Part shown: positions 1 to 6,243 of the stretch, piece after piece
Layout: each line of letters opens with the position of its first letter
Numbering within the stretch: the stretch's first letter is position 1
The notes under the pieces: model-generated
What the model saw: only the letters and a program-made list of their open reading frames with translations
Database searches by the model: none
Told to the model about the DNA's origin: nothing
Made by a program: the position numbers and the translations under genes
Source: Ruminococcaceae bacterium UBA5905
GTDB taxonomy: Bacteria > Bacillota > Clostridia > Oscillospirales > Acutalibacteraceae
Assembly: GCA_002431285.1 (NCBI GenBank)
Contig: DJEF01000005.1
Location: 1-6,249 of the forward strand
Direction of reading: 5' to 3'
Length of the DNA: 6,249 bases

Positions 1-11
1 GGTTCAAAAAA

Positions 12-311
12 TTACAGCACCAGCCCGGTCAGCAGTGCCGCAGCCGCCGCTGCCAGCGCCACCACGATCAGCGGACAGCGGAAATACGCCAGCACCAGCG
101 CCACCGCCGTGCCCACCGCCGCCGTGGTCATGTTGCCGGTGGAATAGAAGATCGCCGGCAGGGTCATTGCGCTCAGCACCGCATAGGGCAGATAGTAGAA
201 CAGACTGCGCAGAAACCGGGACCGAATCTGCCGCCGCATCAGAGTAAAGGGGATCGCCCGCACCAGATAGGTAACCCCCGCCATCACCGCGATATACAAC
301 ACCAGGCTCAT
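12..311 (-). CDS. azlD: AzlD-type branched-chain amino acid exporter, small subunit
   Basis: This is a 99-residue hydrophobic protein of usual AzlD size (about 100 aa). Three or four membrane segments are visible: roughly residues 2-20, 36-56 (containing YLPYAVLSAMTLPAI, the family hallmark), 63-80 and 81-98. In the characterised family (AzlD of Bacillus, YgaH of E. coli) it pairs with AzlC in the cytoplasmic membrane to export branched-chain amino acids or analogues; substrate identity here is inferred from family. I chose the ATG at 311 because GAGGAGGA sits about 6 nt upstream and because this start overlaps the azlC stop as ATGA (311-308), typical of translational coupling. A longer open frame reaches further upstream, but that extension lies inside azlC in another frame and has no family resemblance. 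The stop is TAA at 14-12. No terminator is visible in the 11 bases left downstream. Confidence 0.93.
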   Translation of the reverse strand: MSLVLYIAVMAGVTYLVRAIPFTLMRRQIRSRFLRSLFYYLPYAVLSAMTLPAIFYSTGNMTTAAVGTAVALVLAYFRCPLIVVALAAAAAALLTGLVL

Positions 312-1006
312 GCGTTCTCCTCCTCTCCCAGCGGGAACAGCAGCGCGCCCGCCACCGACGCCGCCAGGGCGCTGAGGATCACGGCAAAGCCACCGGACAC
401 CCCCGGCAGCAGATATTTGAACACGGCGCTGAACGCCGCCGCCAGCAGCACTACGCACAGCACCCGCTTATCCTTGCGCGCCACCGGCACAAAGATGGCG
501 AGAAACATTCCGTACAGGACGATGCCCATAGCGTCGGTCACCACATCCGGCAGCAGCCGTCCCGCCAGCGCTCCCAGCGCCGTGCCCGCCGTCCAGCCGA
601 GAAACGGGGTCAATATCAGCCCGTACATATACCGGGCGGTCAGGGGCTCCGGGCGGGATACCGCCACAGCGTAGATCTCATCCGTGATGCCATAGGACAC
701 CAGCAGCCGTCGGAACGTATTAAACGAGCTGTCCAGATTCTGGGACAGGGAAATGCCCATGAGCGCATACCGCAGATTGATCACCAGCTGGGTCAGCGCC
801 ATCTCCGCCAGCGCGCCTCCGGCAGCGATGATCTCGATACCCGCCGCCTGACCCGCCGAGGTCAGGTTCAGCGCCGAGATCGCCACCGCCGCCGCCGGGG
901 ACAGCCCCAGCCGCACCGCCGCGATACCAAATCCGAAGGATACCGACAGATATCCCAACATGATCGGAACACCATGTGCCATTCCCCGTACAAAGGGCGA
1001 GCGCAT
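308..1006 (-). CDS. azlC: AzlC-type branched-chain amino acid exporter, large subunit
   Basis: This is a 232-residue multi-pass membrane protein, the usual AzlC/YgaZ length. Family motifs read in order: SAGQAAG (50-56), LVINLRYALMG (74-84), TDEIYAVA (108-115) and a Gly-rich segment GWTAGTALGALAG (137-149). Hydrophobic segments continue to about residue 225, followed by a short acidic tail. Together with AzlD it should form a plasma-membrane exporter of branched-chain amino acids; the exact substrate is inferred. I chose the ATG at 1006 because AAGGAG lies 9 nt upstream and because the MRSPFVRGMAHGVPIMLGY start matches the family N-terminus. The same frame stays open to 1222, but that extension would run through the azlCD promoter and is not family-like. 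No Lrp-type azlB regulator is adjacent, and the short leader shows no T-box. Confidence 0.94.
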   Translation of the reverse strand: MRSPFVRGMAHGVPIMLGYLSVSFGFGIAAVRLGLSPAAAVAISALNLTSAGQAAGIEIIAAGGALAEMALTQLVINLRYALMGISLSQNLDSSFNTFRRLLVSYGITDEIYAVAVSRPEPLTARYMYGLILTPFLGWTAGTALGALAGRLLPDVVTDAMGIVLYGMFLAIFVPVARKDKRVLCVVLLAAAFSAVFKYLLPGVSGGFAVILSALAASVAGALLFPLGEEENA

Positions 1007-1088
1007 AACGGGTTTCTCCTTCCAATGTGACGTTCGATTCTCCTTCAATCCGCGGTAAAGCCGCAGCGTGCGAAGGGTCGATACCGAT

Positions 1089-1117
1089 ACTATACTCCCC
1101 GGCGCGAAAAAACGCAA
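1089..1117 (-). promoter_or_regulatory. Sigma-A-type promoter for azlCD
   Basis: Reading the minus strand, a -35 box TTGCGT (1117-1112) and a -10 box TATAGT (1094-1089) are separated by exactly 17 nt. Transcription would begin near 1082, giving a leader of roughly 75 nt before the azlC ATG at 1006. The leader contains two AAGGAG sequences, at about 1045-1040 and 1021-1016. Only the second is placed to serve the azlC start. Confidence 0.72.
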
Positions 1118-1216
1118 CCGTTTCCAGCAACTTTCGGCAAAAAACACGCAAATTCCACCGGCTTCGTCCGGGTTTTTATCGCATTGGGAAGAAACGGCCG
1201 CCTGCGAAAAAAATGC

Positions 1217-1245
1217 TTGCATTTCCCGGATATATATGGTATACT
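1217..1245 (+). promoter_or_regulatory. Extended -10 sigma-A promoter for the rimP-nusA-infB operon
   Basis: TTGCAT (1217-1222) and TATACT (1240-1245) are spaced by 17 nt, and TG at 1237-1238 makes the second box an extended -10 element (TGGTATACT). The expected start site near 1252 leaves a leader of about 85 nt before the rimP ATG at 1337. This strong-looking promoter fits an operon of essential housekeeping genes. Confidence 0.82.
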
Positions 1246-1267
1246 AAACGCAGTGAGTATGAAAGAG

Positions 1268-1295
1268 TAAAGGAGTGGGGCGACCCGCTCCTTTA
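1268..1295 (+). promoter_or_regulatory. rimP leader hairpin, possible NusA-dependent attenuator
   Basis: The left arm TAAAGGAGTGGG (1268-1279) pairs with CCCGCTCCTTTA (1284-1295) over 12 bp, with one G-U wobble, closed by the GNRA tetraloop GCGA (1280-1283). The stem is followed by a poor, interrupted U stretch (UUUAUCGUUGU when read from 1292). A stable stem with a weak U tract in the leader of an operon encoding NusA resembles the NusA-dependent leader terminator through which B. subtilis NusA autoregulates its operon. That role is inference; the hairpin itself is directly visible. The left arm also holds an AAAGGAG sequence, but no usable start codon follows it. Confidence 0.6.
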
Positions 1296-1303
1296 TCGTT
1301 GTA

Positions 1304-1319
1304 TGCGGCCTGTGCCGCA
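1304..1319 (+). promoter_or_regulatory. Second small rimP leader hairpin
   Basis: TGCGGC (1304-1309) pairs with GCCGCA (1314-1319) around a CTGT loop, just before the rimP ribosome binding region (AGGCAGGG, 1323-1330, 6 nt from the ATG). The SD match is weaker than for the other genes of the operon. The hairpin ends only a few bases upstream of it, so it could affect ribosome access; this is speculative. Confidence 0.4.
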
Positions 1320-1336
1320 GAAAGGCAGGGATCACT

Positions 1337-1858
1337 ATGGCAAAAACTCCGACCGCCCCCGGCGGCGTGGTCGGCAAGGTCGTCGCGCTGGTGCAGCCCA
1401 TCATCGGCGAGACCGATCTGATCCTGTGGGACGTGCGCTTTCTCAAAGAGGGTGCTTCCTGGATCCTGCGCATCGTCATCGACCGGGAGGATGCGCCGGT
1501 ATCCATCAACGACTGTGTGGCGGTTTCCCGCCGACTCAGCCCCCTGCTGGATGAGGCCGACCCCATACCCCAATCCTACTGTCTGGAGGTCACCTCCCCC
1601 GGCGCCGACCGGGAGCTGACCCGCCCGGAGCACTTCACCTACTATGAGGGGCTGCCGGTCTGCGTCAAGCTCTATCGTCCCGACGAGACCGGGCAGCGGG
1701 AGATCGCCGGCATTCTGGATTCCCATGCCGACAAAATGCTCACCCTCGTCACCGAGGAGGGCGAAACCCGTACCTTTGATCGAAAAGACATTGCCGCCGT
1801 CCACGCCATCGACGATTTCGAGGACGAGGACGACGAGAGCGCACGATCCGACACATAA
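1337..1858 (+). CDS. rimP: Ribosome maturation factor RimP
   Basis: This 173-residue cytoplasmic protein assists late assembly of the 30S ribosomal subunit in the characterised family. The N-terminal alpha/beta domain covers about residues 10-86 (VVALVQPIIGETDLILWDVRF near its start, then ILRIVIDRE at 43-51). The family signature LEVTSPGADREL follows at 83-94. The C-terminal SH3-like domain, about 95-158, has YEGLPVCVKL and the GILDSHADKMLTLVTEEGETRTFDRKDI-type strands. The tail (159-173) is strongly acidic (DDFEDEDDES) and probably disordered. It is the first gene of the operon, with the ATG at 1337 preceded by a modest AGGCAGGG SD. nusA follows after 18 nt. The length is slightly above the usual ~150 aa because of the acidic tail. 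Confidence 0.96.
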   Translation: MAKTPTAPGGVVGKVVALVQPIIGETDLILWDVRFLKEGASWILRIVIDREDAPVSINDCVAVSRRLSPLLDEADPIPQSYCLEVTSPGADRELTRPEHFTYYEGLPVCVKLYRPDETGQREIAGILDSHADKMLTLVTEEGETRTFDRKDIAAVHAIDDFEDEDDESARSDT

Positions 1859-1876
1859 TTCTGGAGGGTAACAACA

Positions 1877-3001
1877 ATGACAAACAAGGACATGGTGGAA
1901 TTTTTCGAAGCACTGAAAGGGCTTGCCAAGGAAAAGGGCATCGACCCCGAATACCTGATGGAGCGCATTCAGGCGGCCATCGTGGTGGCGGTGAAAAAGG
2001 ACTACGGCGGGGAAGAAAACATCCACGTCGTAATGGATCCCGAAAAGAGCGAATTCTCCGTATCCATCCGCAAAGCGGTGGTGGACGAGGTGACCGATCC
2101 GGATCGGGAAATGACGCTGGAGCAGGCGCAGCGCTACGACAAGCGCGCCGCCGTCGGCAAGGACGTGGAGATCAAGCTGGACACCAAGGAGTTCGGCCGC
2201 ATCGCCGCCCAATCGGCCAAGCACGTCATTCGTCAGGGCATCCGGGAGGCGGAAAAGAACCAGCAGGTGCTGGAATTCCAGCGGCGTAAGCAGGAGCTGG
2301 TCACGGTGCAGATCGTGCGGGTGGATCCCCGCTCCGGCGCCGCCACCGTGCAGGTGGGTAAGGGCGAAACCGTGCTGCCAAAGAACGAGCAGATGGAGAC
2401 CGACGATATCCGGGAGGGCGCCCGCATCAAGGTCTATGTGGTGGACGTCAAGGAAACCGAAAAGGGCCTGCGGGCGCTGGTATCCCGCACCCATCCCGGT
2501 CTGGTGACCCGGATGTTCGAGAGCGAAGTACCCGAGATCTTCGACGGCGTGGTGGAGATCAAGGCCGTGGCCCGTGAGGCCGGCTCCCGCACCAAGATGG
2601 CGGTGCTGTCCCATGACGAAAACGTGGACGCCGTAGGCGCCTGCATCGGTCAGCGGGGCGTGCGCGTCGCCAACATCGTGGAAGAACTGGGCGGCGAGAA
2701 GATCGACATCGTGGAATACAGCGACGATCCCGCCGCTTTCATCGGCGCCGCGCTGGCGCCCGCCAAGGTGCTGAAGGTGGACATGGATCCCGACGGCAGC
2801 AAAGCCTGCAAGGTAACGGTGCCGGATTCCCAGCTGTCGCTGGCCATCGGCAACAAAGGACAGAATGCCCGGCTGGCCGCCAAGCTCACCGGCTGGAAAA
2901 TCGACATTCGCCCCGAGAGCGGATTCTACGGCGAGGATGAGCCGGAGGAGACCGCCGAAACGGACAGCGACACCGCGGAAAACGCCGACGAGAACGAATA
3001 A
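1877..3001 (+). CDS. nusA: Transcription elongation/termination factor NusA
   Basis: NusA binds RNA polymerase and nascent RNA and modulates pausing, intrinsic termination and antitermination. The 374-residue protein shows the N-terminal polymerase-binding domain (1 to about 125), an S1 domain (about 137-203, including VQVGKGETVLPKNEQ and ending LVSRTHPGLV), KH1 (about 215-282, GXXG loop GQRG at 258-261) and KH2 (about 285-347, GXXG loop GNKG at 325-328 within the hallmark AIGNKGQNARLAAKLTGWKIDI region). After residue 350 there is only an acidic tail of about 25 residues. The AR repeats of the ~495-aa E. coli protein are absent, as expected for Bacillota. GGAGG at 1863-1867 lies 9 nt before the ATG. 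It probably regulates its own operon through the leader hairpin at 1268-1295 (inference). Confidence 0.98.
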   Translation: MTNKDMVEFFEALKGLAKEKGIDPEYLMERIQAAIVVAVKKDYGGEENIHVVMDPEKSEFSVSIRKAVVDEVTDPDREMTLEQAQRYDKRAAVGKDVEIKLDTKEFGRIAAQSAKHVIRQGIREAEKNQQVLEFQRRKQELVTVQIVRVDPRSGAATVQVGKGETVLPKNEQMETDDIREGARIKVYVVDVKETEKGLRALVSRTHPGLVTRMFESEVPEIFDGVVEIKAVAREAGSRTKMAVLSHDENVDAVGACIGQRGVRVANIVEELGGEKIDIVEYSDDPAAFIGAALAPAKVLKVDMDPDGSKACKVTVPDSQLSLAIGNKGQNARLAAKLTGWKIDIRPESGFYGEDEPEETAETDSDTAENADENE

Positions 3002-3040
3002 GCCGTTTACCATAACCGACCGACGGGAGGAACCAGCACC

Positions 3041-3313
3041 GTGCGAGAGAAAAAAATCCCGCTGCGCAAATGCAGCGGCTGCGGCGAGATGAAGCCGAAA
3101 AAAGAGCTGATCCGAGTGGTACGCAGCCCCGAGGGGGAGATTGCTCTGGATCTGACCGGCCGCATGGCCGGACGGGGGGCGTATGTCTGTCCCTGCCTCG
3201 CCTGCCTCCAAGCCGCCCGCAAGGCGCATCGGCTGGAGCGCTCTTTCGGCTGTGCGATCCCGTCGGAGGTCTATGACCGGATGGAACAGGAGCTGATGCC
3301 GGATGGAACCTAA
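3041..3313 (+). CDS. rnpM: RNase P modulator RnpM (YlxR family)
   Basis: This 90-residue basic RNA-binding protein belongs to the YlxR family. The hallmark N-terminus RKCSGCGEMKPKKELIRVVR (9-28) is followed by DLTGRMAGRGAYVC (37-50) and the helix ACLQAARKAHRLERSF (54-69). In B. subtilis the homologue (RnpM) binds the RNase P RNA and modulates its activity; that role is transferred by family. Cysteines at 11 and 14 (CxxC) and 50, 52 and 55 (CPCLAC) could form a metal-binding cluster, and whether they bind metal cannot be told from sequence. The start is GTG at 3041, chosen because GGGAGG lies 10 nt upstream and the family motif begins at once. The gene begins 39 nt after nusA, and its end overlaps ylxQ by 11 bp, indicating coupled translation. 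Confidence 0.92.
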   Translation: MREKKIPLRKCSGCGEMKPKKELIRVVRSPEGEIALDLTGRMAGRGAYVCPCLACLQAARKAHRLERSFGCAIPSEVYDRMEQELMPDGT

Positions 3314-3653
3314 ACTCGCCGGGCTGCTGGGCATTGCCCGCCGCGCCGGACACATACACATTGGCTTTGACGCCGTCAAGGCGCTTCTGCACGCCGGAAA
3401 GGCGCGGCTTGTTCTGCTGGCGGCAGACTGCTCTCCGAAAACGGAGAAGGAGCTGCGTTTCGCCGGACAGGACGGACGCTGTCCCATCCGGACGGTTGCC
3501 GCGGACAAGGCGGCGCTGGCCGCCGCCCTGGGTTTGGAAAAACCTGTTGCCGCCGTGGCGACCGATGACCACGGCTTTGCCGCTGCCATGCAGCGGGTCC
3601 TGCCCGACCCGCCGTGTGCCAGCACCGATACAAAGGAGGATGTTGCCCTATGA
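3303..3653 (+). CDS. ylxQ: L7Ae/L30e-like RNA-binding protein YlxQ
   Basis: This 116-residue protein of the ribosomal L7Ae/L30e/Gadd45 fold occupies its conserved place between ylxR and infB. The family pattern is visible as [18 protein letters not shown] (8-25), then [22 protein letters not shown] (30-51), and later [21 protein letters not shown] (76-96). Homologues bind kink-turn-like RNA or ribosomal RNA; the exact target in bacteria is unsettled. The ATG at 3303 lies inside the end of rnpM and has AGGAG at 3288-3292, 10 nt upstream. The stop TGA (3651-3653) overlaps the infB start as ATGA. Its last codons (residues 108-116) also carry the AGGAGG ribosome binding site of infB, so translation of the two is likely coupled. 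Confidence 0.92.
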   Translation: MEPKLAGLLGIARRAGHIHIGFDAVKALLHAGKARLVLLAADCSPKTEKELRFAGQDGRCPIRTVAADKAALAAALGLEKPVAAVATDDHGFAAAMQRVLPDPPCASTDTKEDVAL

Positions 3654-6004
3654 TGATTAAATACCGTGTCAGCGATGTGGCCAAAGATTTCGGGGTCCCC
3701 ACCAAGGAGATCATCGAACTGCTGGGAAAGTATGTCCAGCCCGCCAAAAAGAGCGCCACGGCGCTGGATGAGCATGAGCTGGATATTGTGTTCGAGTGCA
3801 TGACCCAGAAGCACGCCACCGATAATCTGGACGCCTATTTTGCCACCGCCAACGAGCGGAAAAAGGAAGAGCCCCAGCCGGAGCCGCCCGTTGCGGCGAC
3901 CCCCGCTCCGGCCGCTAAAGCAGCCCCCGCCAGACCCGGCGCCCCTGTGCGCCCGGTGCCGGCAGCCGGCAGAGCGCCCGCCGTTCCGCCGCGCAAGGAC
4001 AAGGCCGCTCCTCAGCCCAAAGCGCCTCAGGAGCGGCGCACCGTGGATACCCGCAAGCCCCAGATGGTGGCCAGCAACAAGTACGACGAAAAATTTGACG
4101 TCATGGCGCAGACCTCCAGCCGGGTGCGGGGCGACGGCGGCGGCATCAAGAAACAGAAGATCAACCAGCGTTCCAAGCAGCAATACCGCAAGCCCCGCCG
4201 CAAGGAGACCGAGAGCGAGCGGCTGGCACGTATCCAGATGGAGCGTAAGCAGAAGCACGCCACCATTCAGGTGGGCGATACCATCACCGTAGGCGAGCTG
4301 GCGCTGCGGCTGAAGGCGACGGCAGGCGAAGTCATCAAAAAGCTGATGACTCTGGGTGTGATGGCCTCCGTCAACGAGGAGATCGACTTCGACACCGCCT
4401 ATCTGGTGGCGGAGGAATTCCATACCAAGGTGGAAAAGGAAGTCGTCGTCACCATCGAGGAGCAGATCATCGACGACAGCGAGGATGCGGACGAGAACCT
4501 GCAGCCCCGGGATCCGGTGGTGGTGGTCATGGGTCACGTTGACCACGGCAAGACCTCCATCCTGGATGCCATCCGCAAGACCAGCGTCACCTCCGGCGAG
4601 GCGGGCGGCATCACCCAGCACATCGGCGCCTATCGCACCAATGTGAACGGGCACAACATTACCTTCCTGGATACCCCCGGTCATGCGGCGTTCACCTCCA
4701 TGCGGGCCCGCGGCGCACAGGTGACCGATATCGCCATTCTGGTGGTGGCCGCCGACGACGGCATCATGCCCCAGACCATCGAGGCCATCCACCATGCCAA
4801 GGCGGCGGGCGTGTCCATCATCGTCGCCATCAACAAAATGGATAAGCCCGAGGCGAACCCCGATCGGGTCATGCAGCAGCTCACCGAGCACGAGCTGGTG
4901 CCCGAGGAATGGGGCGGCGACGTGATCTGCGTGCCGGTTTCCGCGCACACCGGTATGGGGCTGGATAACCTGCTGGAGAGCGTGCTGCTGGTAGCAGAGA
5001 TGAAAGAGCTGAAAGCCAACCCCGACCGTGCCGCCAAGGGTACGGTCATCGAGGCGCGGCTGGACAAGGGGCGCGGCCCCATCGCCACCGTGCTGGTGCA
5101 GAACGGCACCCTGCATACCGGCGATGTGCTCGTGGCCGGCATGGCGGTGGGCCGTGTCCGCGCCATGGCAGATGAAAACGGCAACAAGGTAGAGAGCGCC
5201 GGTCCCTCCGTGCCGGTGGAGATCATGGGTTTGGCGGAAGTCCCCGCCTCCGGCGATGTGTTCAACGCCGTCACCGACGAGCGCCTGGCACGGGAGCTGG
5301 TGGAGCAGCGCAAGACCGCTGCCAAGGAGGAGCAATTCAGCCAGTACAAGAAAGTGACGCTGGATAACCTGTTTGACCAGATGCACGAGGGCGAGATGAA
5401 GGAGCTGTCTATCATCGTCAAAGCCGACGTGCAGGGCTCGGTGGAGGCGGTGACCCAGTCGCTGCAAAAGCTGTCCAACGACGAAGTACGGGTGCGGGTC
5501 ATCCACGGCGCCGTGGGTGCGGTGTCCGAGAGCGACGTCATGCTGGCAGATGCCTCCAACGCCATTATTGTCGGCTTCAACGTGCGCCCCGATCCGCTGG
5601 CACAGGTGGCAGCGGAAAACGCCGGCGTGGATATGCGGATGTACCGGGTGATCTACGACGCCATCGAAGAAGTGGAAACTGCCATGAAGGGTATGCTGGC
5701 GCCCAAGACCCGGGAGGTGCTGCATGGCCGTGCCGAGGTGCGGCAGGTCTATCGCATCACCGGCGTGGGGCTGGTGGCCGGCTGCTATGTGGTGGACGGC
5801 AAGGTGTGCCGCAACGACCTGCTGCGCATCGTGCGGGACGGCATCATCATTGGCGACGACAAGATGATCTCCCTCAAGCGCTTCAAGGATGACCAGAAAG
5901 AGGTCGCCCAGGGTTATGAGTGCGGTATCGGTCTGGAAAAATTCACCGATATTAAAGAGGGCGACATCTACGAGACCTATGTGATCGAGGAATACCGAGA
6001 TTAA
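3650..6004 (+). CDS. infB: Translation initiation factor IF-2
   Basis: IF2 is the GTPase that brings initiator fMet-tRNA to the 30S subunit and promotes 50S joining. The 784-residue protein has an IF2N domain (about 3-50), a Pro/Ala-rich linker (about 75-125), a Lys/Arg-rich stretch (about 165-203), a second IF2N domain (about 205-257) and the G domain from about 286. G1 GHVDHGKT is at 295-302, switch I GGITQHIG at 319-326, G3 DTPGH at 341-345, G4 NKMD at 395-398 and G5 SAH at 431-433. Domains II-IV follow ([24 protein letters not shown] at 463; [14 protein letters not shown] at 587; fMet-tRNA-binding C2 domain from about 690). Two ATGs are adjacent (3650, 3653). I chose 3650 because AGGAGG at 3634-3639 is 10 nt away and it overlaps ylxQ as ATGA. 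The frame is open to 3614, but that lies in ylxQ. The final codons and stop lie inside a 13-bp hairpin stem. Confidence 0.98.
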   Translation: MMIKYRVSDVAKDFGVPTKEIIELLGKYVQPAKKSATALDEHELDIVFECMTQKHATDNLDAYFATANERKKEEPQPEPPVAATPAPAAKAAPARPGAPVRPVPAAGRAPAVPPRKDKAAPQPKAPQERRTVDTRKPQMVASNKYDEKFDVMAQTSSRVRGDGGGIKKQKINQRSKQQYRKPRRKETESERLARIQMERKQKHATIQVGDTITVGELALRLKATAGEVIKKLMTLGVMASVNEEIDFDTAYLVAEEFHTKVEKEVVVTIEEQIIDDSEDADENLQPRDPVVVVMGHVDHGKTSILDAIRKTSVTSGEAGGITQHIGAYRTNVNGHNITFLDTPGHAAFTSMRARGAQVTDIAILVVAADDGIMPQTIEAIHHAKAAGVSIIVAINKMDKPEANPDRVMQQLTEHELVPEEWGGDVICVPVSAHTGMGLDNLLESVLLVAEMKELKANPDRAAKGTVIEARLDKGRGPIATVLVQNGTLHTGDVLVAGMAVGRVRAMADENGNKVESAGPSVPVEIMGLAEVPASGDVFNAVTDERLARELVEQRKTAAKEEQFSQYKKVTLDNLFDQMHEGEMKELSIIVKADVQGSVEAVTQSLQKLSNDEVRVRVIHGAVGAVSESDVMLADASNAIIVGFNVRPDPLAQVAAENAGVDMRMYRVIYDAIEEVETAMKGMLAPKTREVLHGRAEVRQVYRITGVGLVAGCYVVDGKVCRNDLLRIVRDGIIIGDDKMISLKRFKDDQKEVAQGYECGIGLEKFTDIKEGDIYETYVIEEYRD

Positions 6005-6024
6005 AATCTACGATTTTAATCTCG
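5996..6024. repeat. Hairpin A, perfect 13-bp inverted repeat overlapping the infB stop
   Basis: CGAGATTAAAATC (5996-6008) pairs perfectly with GATTTTAATCTCG (6012-6024) around a 3-nt TAC loop. The left arm contains the last two infB codons (CGA of Arg in part, GAT) and the TAA stop at 6002-6004. It is A/T-rich and not followed by a T run, so it is not a canonical intrinsic terminator. Its layout (GAG..TAAAA on the left, 3-nt loop) parallels hairpins B and C. Confidence 0.85.
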
Positions 6025-6025
6025 T

Positions 6026-6089
6026 CAAATATTGCCTTGACGTTCTGAACAAACGTCATTTCGCCTATCGGCGAAAACGGCAATATTTG
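6026..6089. repeat. Junction unit 1: closing stem enclosing two hairpins
   Basis: The closing stem CAAATATTGCC (6026-6036) pairs with GGCAATATTTG (6079-6089) over 11 bp. Inside it are TGACGTT (6038-6044) with AACGTCA (6052-6058), loop CTGAACA, and directly abutting this TTTCGCC (6059-6065) with GGCGAAA (6070-6076), loop TATC. The predicted shape is a three-way junction. Confidence 0.85.
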
Positions 6090-6108
6090 CGGGTTCCTGC
6101 GCCGATTT

Positions 6109-6133
6109 GAGTAAAAGCTGTTAGCTTTTACTC
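6109..6133. repeat. Hairpin B, perfect 11-bp inverted repeat
   Basis: GAGTAAAAGCT (6109-6119) pairs with AGCTTTTACTC (6123-6133) across a GTT loop. It sits between the two junction units. No T run follows it, so it is not a classical terminator. Confidence 0.85.
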
Positions 6134-6136
6134 AGT

Positions 6137-6199
6137 CAAATATCCCCTTGCGGGGCTGAGCGCCCCGCATTTCGGCAAAGCCGAAAATGGGGATATTTG
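6137..6199. repeat. Junction unit 2: closing stem enclosing two hairpins
   Basis: The closing stem CAAATATCCCC (6137-6147) pairs with GGGGATATTTG (6189-6199). Inside are TGCGGGGC (6149-6156) with GCCCCGCA (6162-6169), loop TGAGC, and the adjoining TTTCGGC (6170-6176) with GCCGAAA (6180-6186), loop AAA. The architecture is identical to unit 1, with compensated arm changes. Confidence 0.86.
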
Positions 6200-6218
6200 C
6201 GGGTCTCTGCCCCGATTT

Positions 6219-6243
6219 CAGTAAATGCTGGTAGCTTTTACTC
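6219..6243. repeat. Hairpin C, imperfect copy of hairpin B
   Basis: AGTAAATGCT (6220-6229) pairs with AGCTTTTACT (6233-6242) across a GGT loop with one T-T mismatch (6226/6236). The outer C6219/C6243 does not pair. The right arm is identical to that of hairpin B, while the left arm has two differences, so this copy looks partly decayed. Confidence 0.75.

Larger units (their letters stand above)
1007..1336. other. Divergent intergenic region between azlC and rimP
   Basis: These 330 bases separate the two divergent transcription units and contain no convincing gene. From left to right they hold the azlC leader (1007-1082), the azlCD promoter (1089-1117), about 100 bases of A-rich tracts with no clear operator (1118-1216), the rimP promoter (1217-1245) and the rimP leader with two hairpins (1252-1336). 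A CCGG/CCGG inverted repeat at 1158-1171 followed by five Ts is too short to count as a terminator. Confidence 0.75.

Noticed and set aside
1007..1082. T-box or other amino-acid-sensing leader for azlCD
   Set aside because: The predicted leader is only about 75 nt and lacks the conserved T-box sequence and a terminator/antiterminator pair.
1158..1177. CCGG/CCGG inverted repeat plus TTTTT as a terminator
   Set aside because: The stem is only 4 bp, and no plus-strand gene upstream needs termination there.
1004..1222. Longer azlC start further upstream, adding about 72 residues
   Set aside because: The extension crosses the azlCD promoter and its expected transcription start, lacks family similarity, and the ATG at 1006 has a well-placed AAGGAG.
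1259..1270. Tiny ORF ATG-AAA-GAG-TAA in the rimP leader
   Set aside because: It has three codons, no SD and lies right at the predicted transcript start; most likely chance.
3614..3652. infB start at 3614 or 3653
   Set aside because: The 3614 start lies in ylxQ with no SD and adds non-family residues. The 3653 ATG is possible but 13 nt from AGGAGG, while 3650 has 10-nt spacing and the ATGA overlap.
1244..5725. Minus-strand open frame of nearly 1,500 codons running antisense to rimP, nusA, rnpM and infB
   Set aside because: It is in mirror register with the codons of rimP, nusA, rnpM and infB, so it stays open only because these GC-rich genes avoid TTA, CTA and TCA codons. The translation is low-complexity and His/Gly/Leu-rich with no family resemblance.
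5996..6133. Intrinsic terminator of the infB operon
   Set aside because: None of the stems is followed by a T run on either strand. The hairpins may still affect 3' ends, but the canonical terminator pattern is absent.
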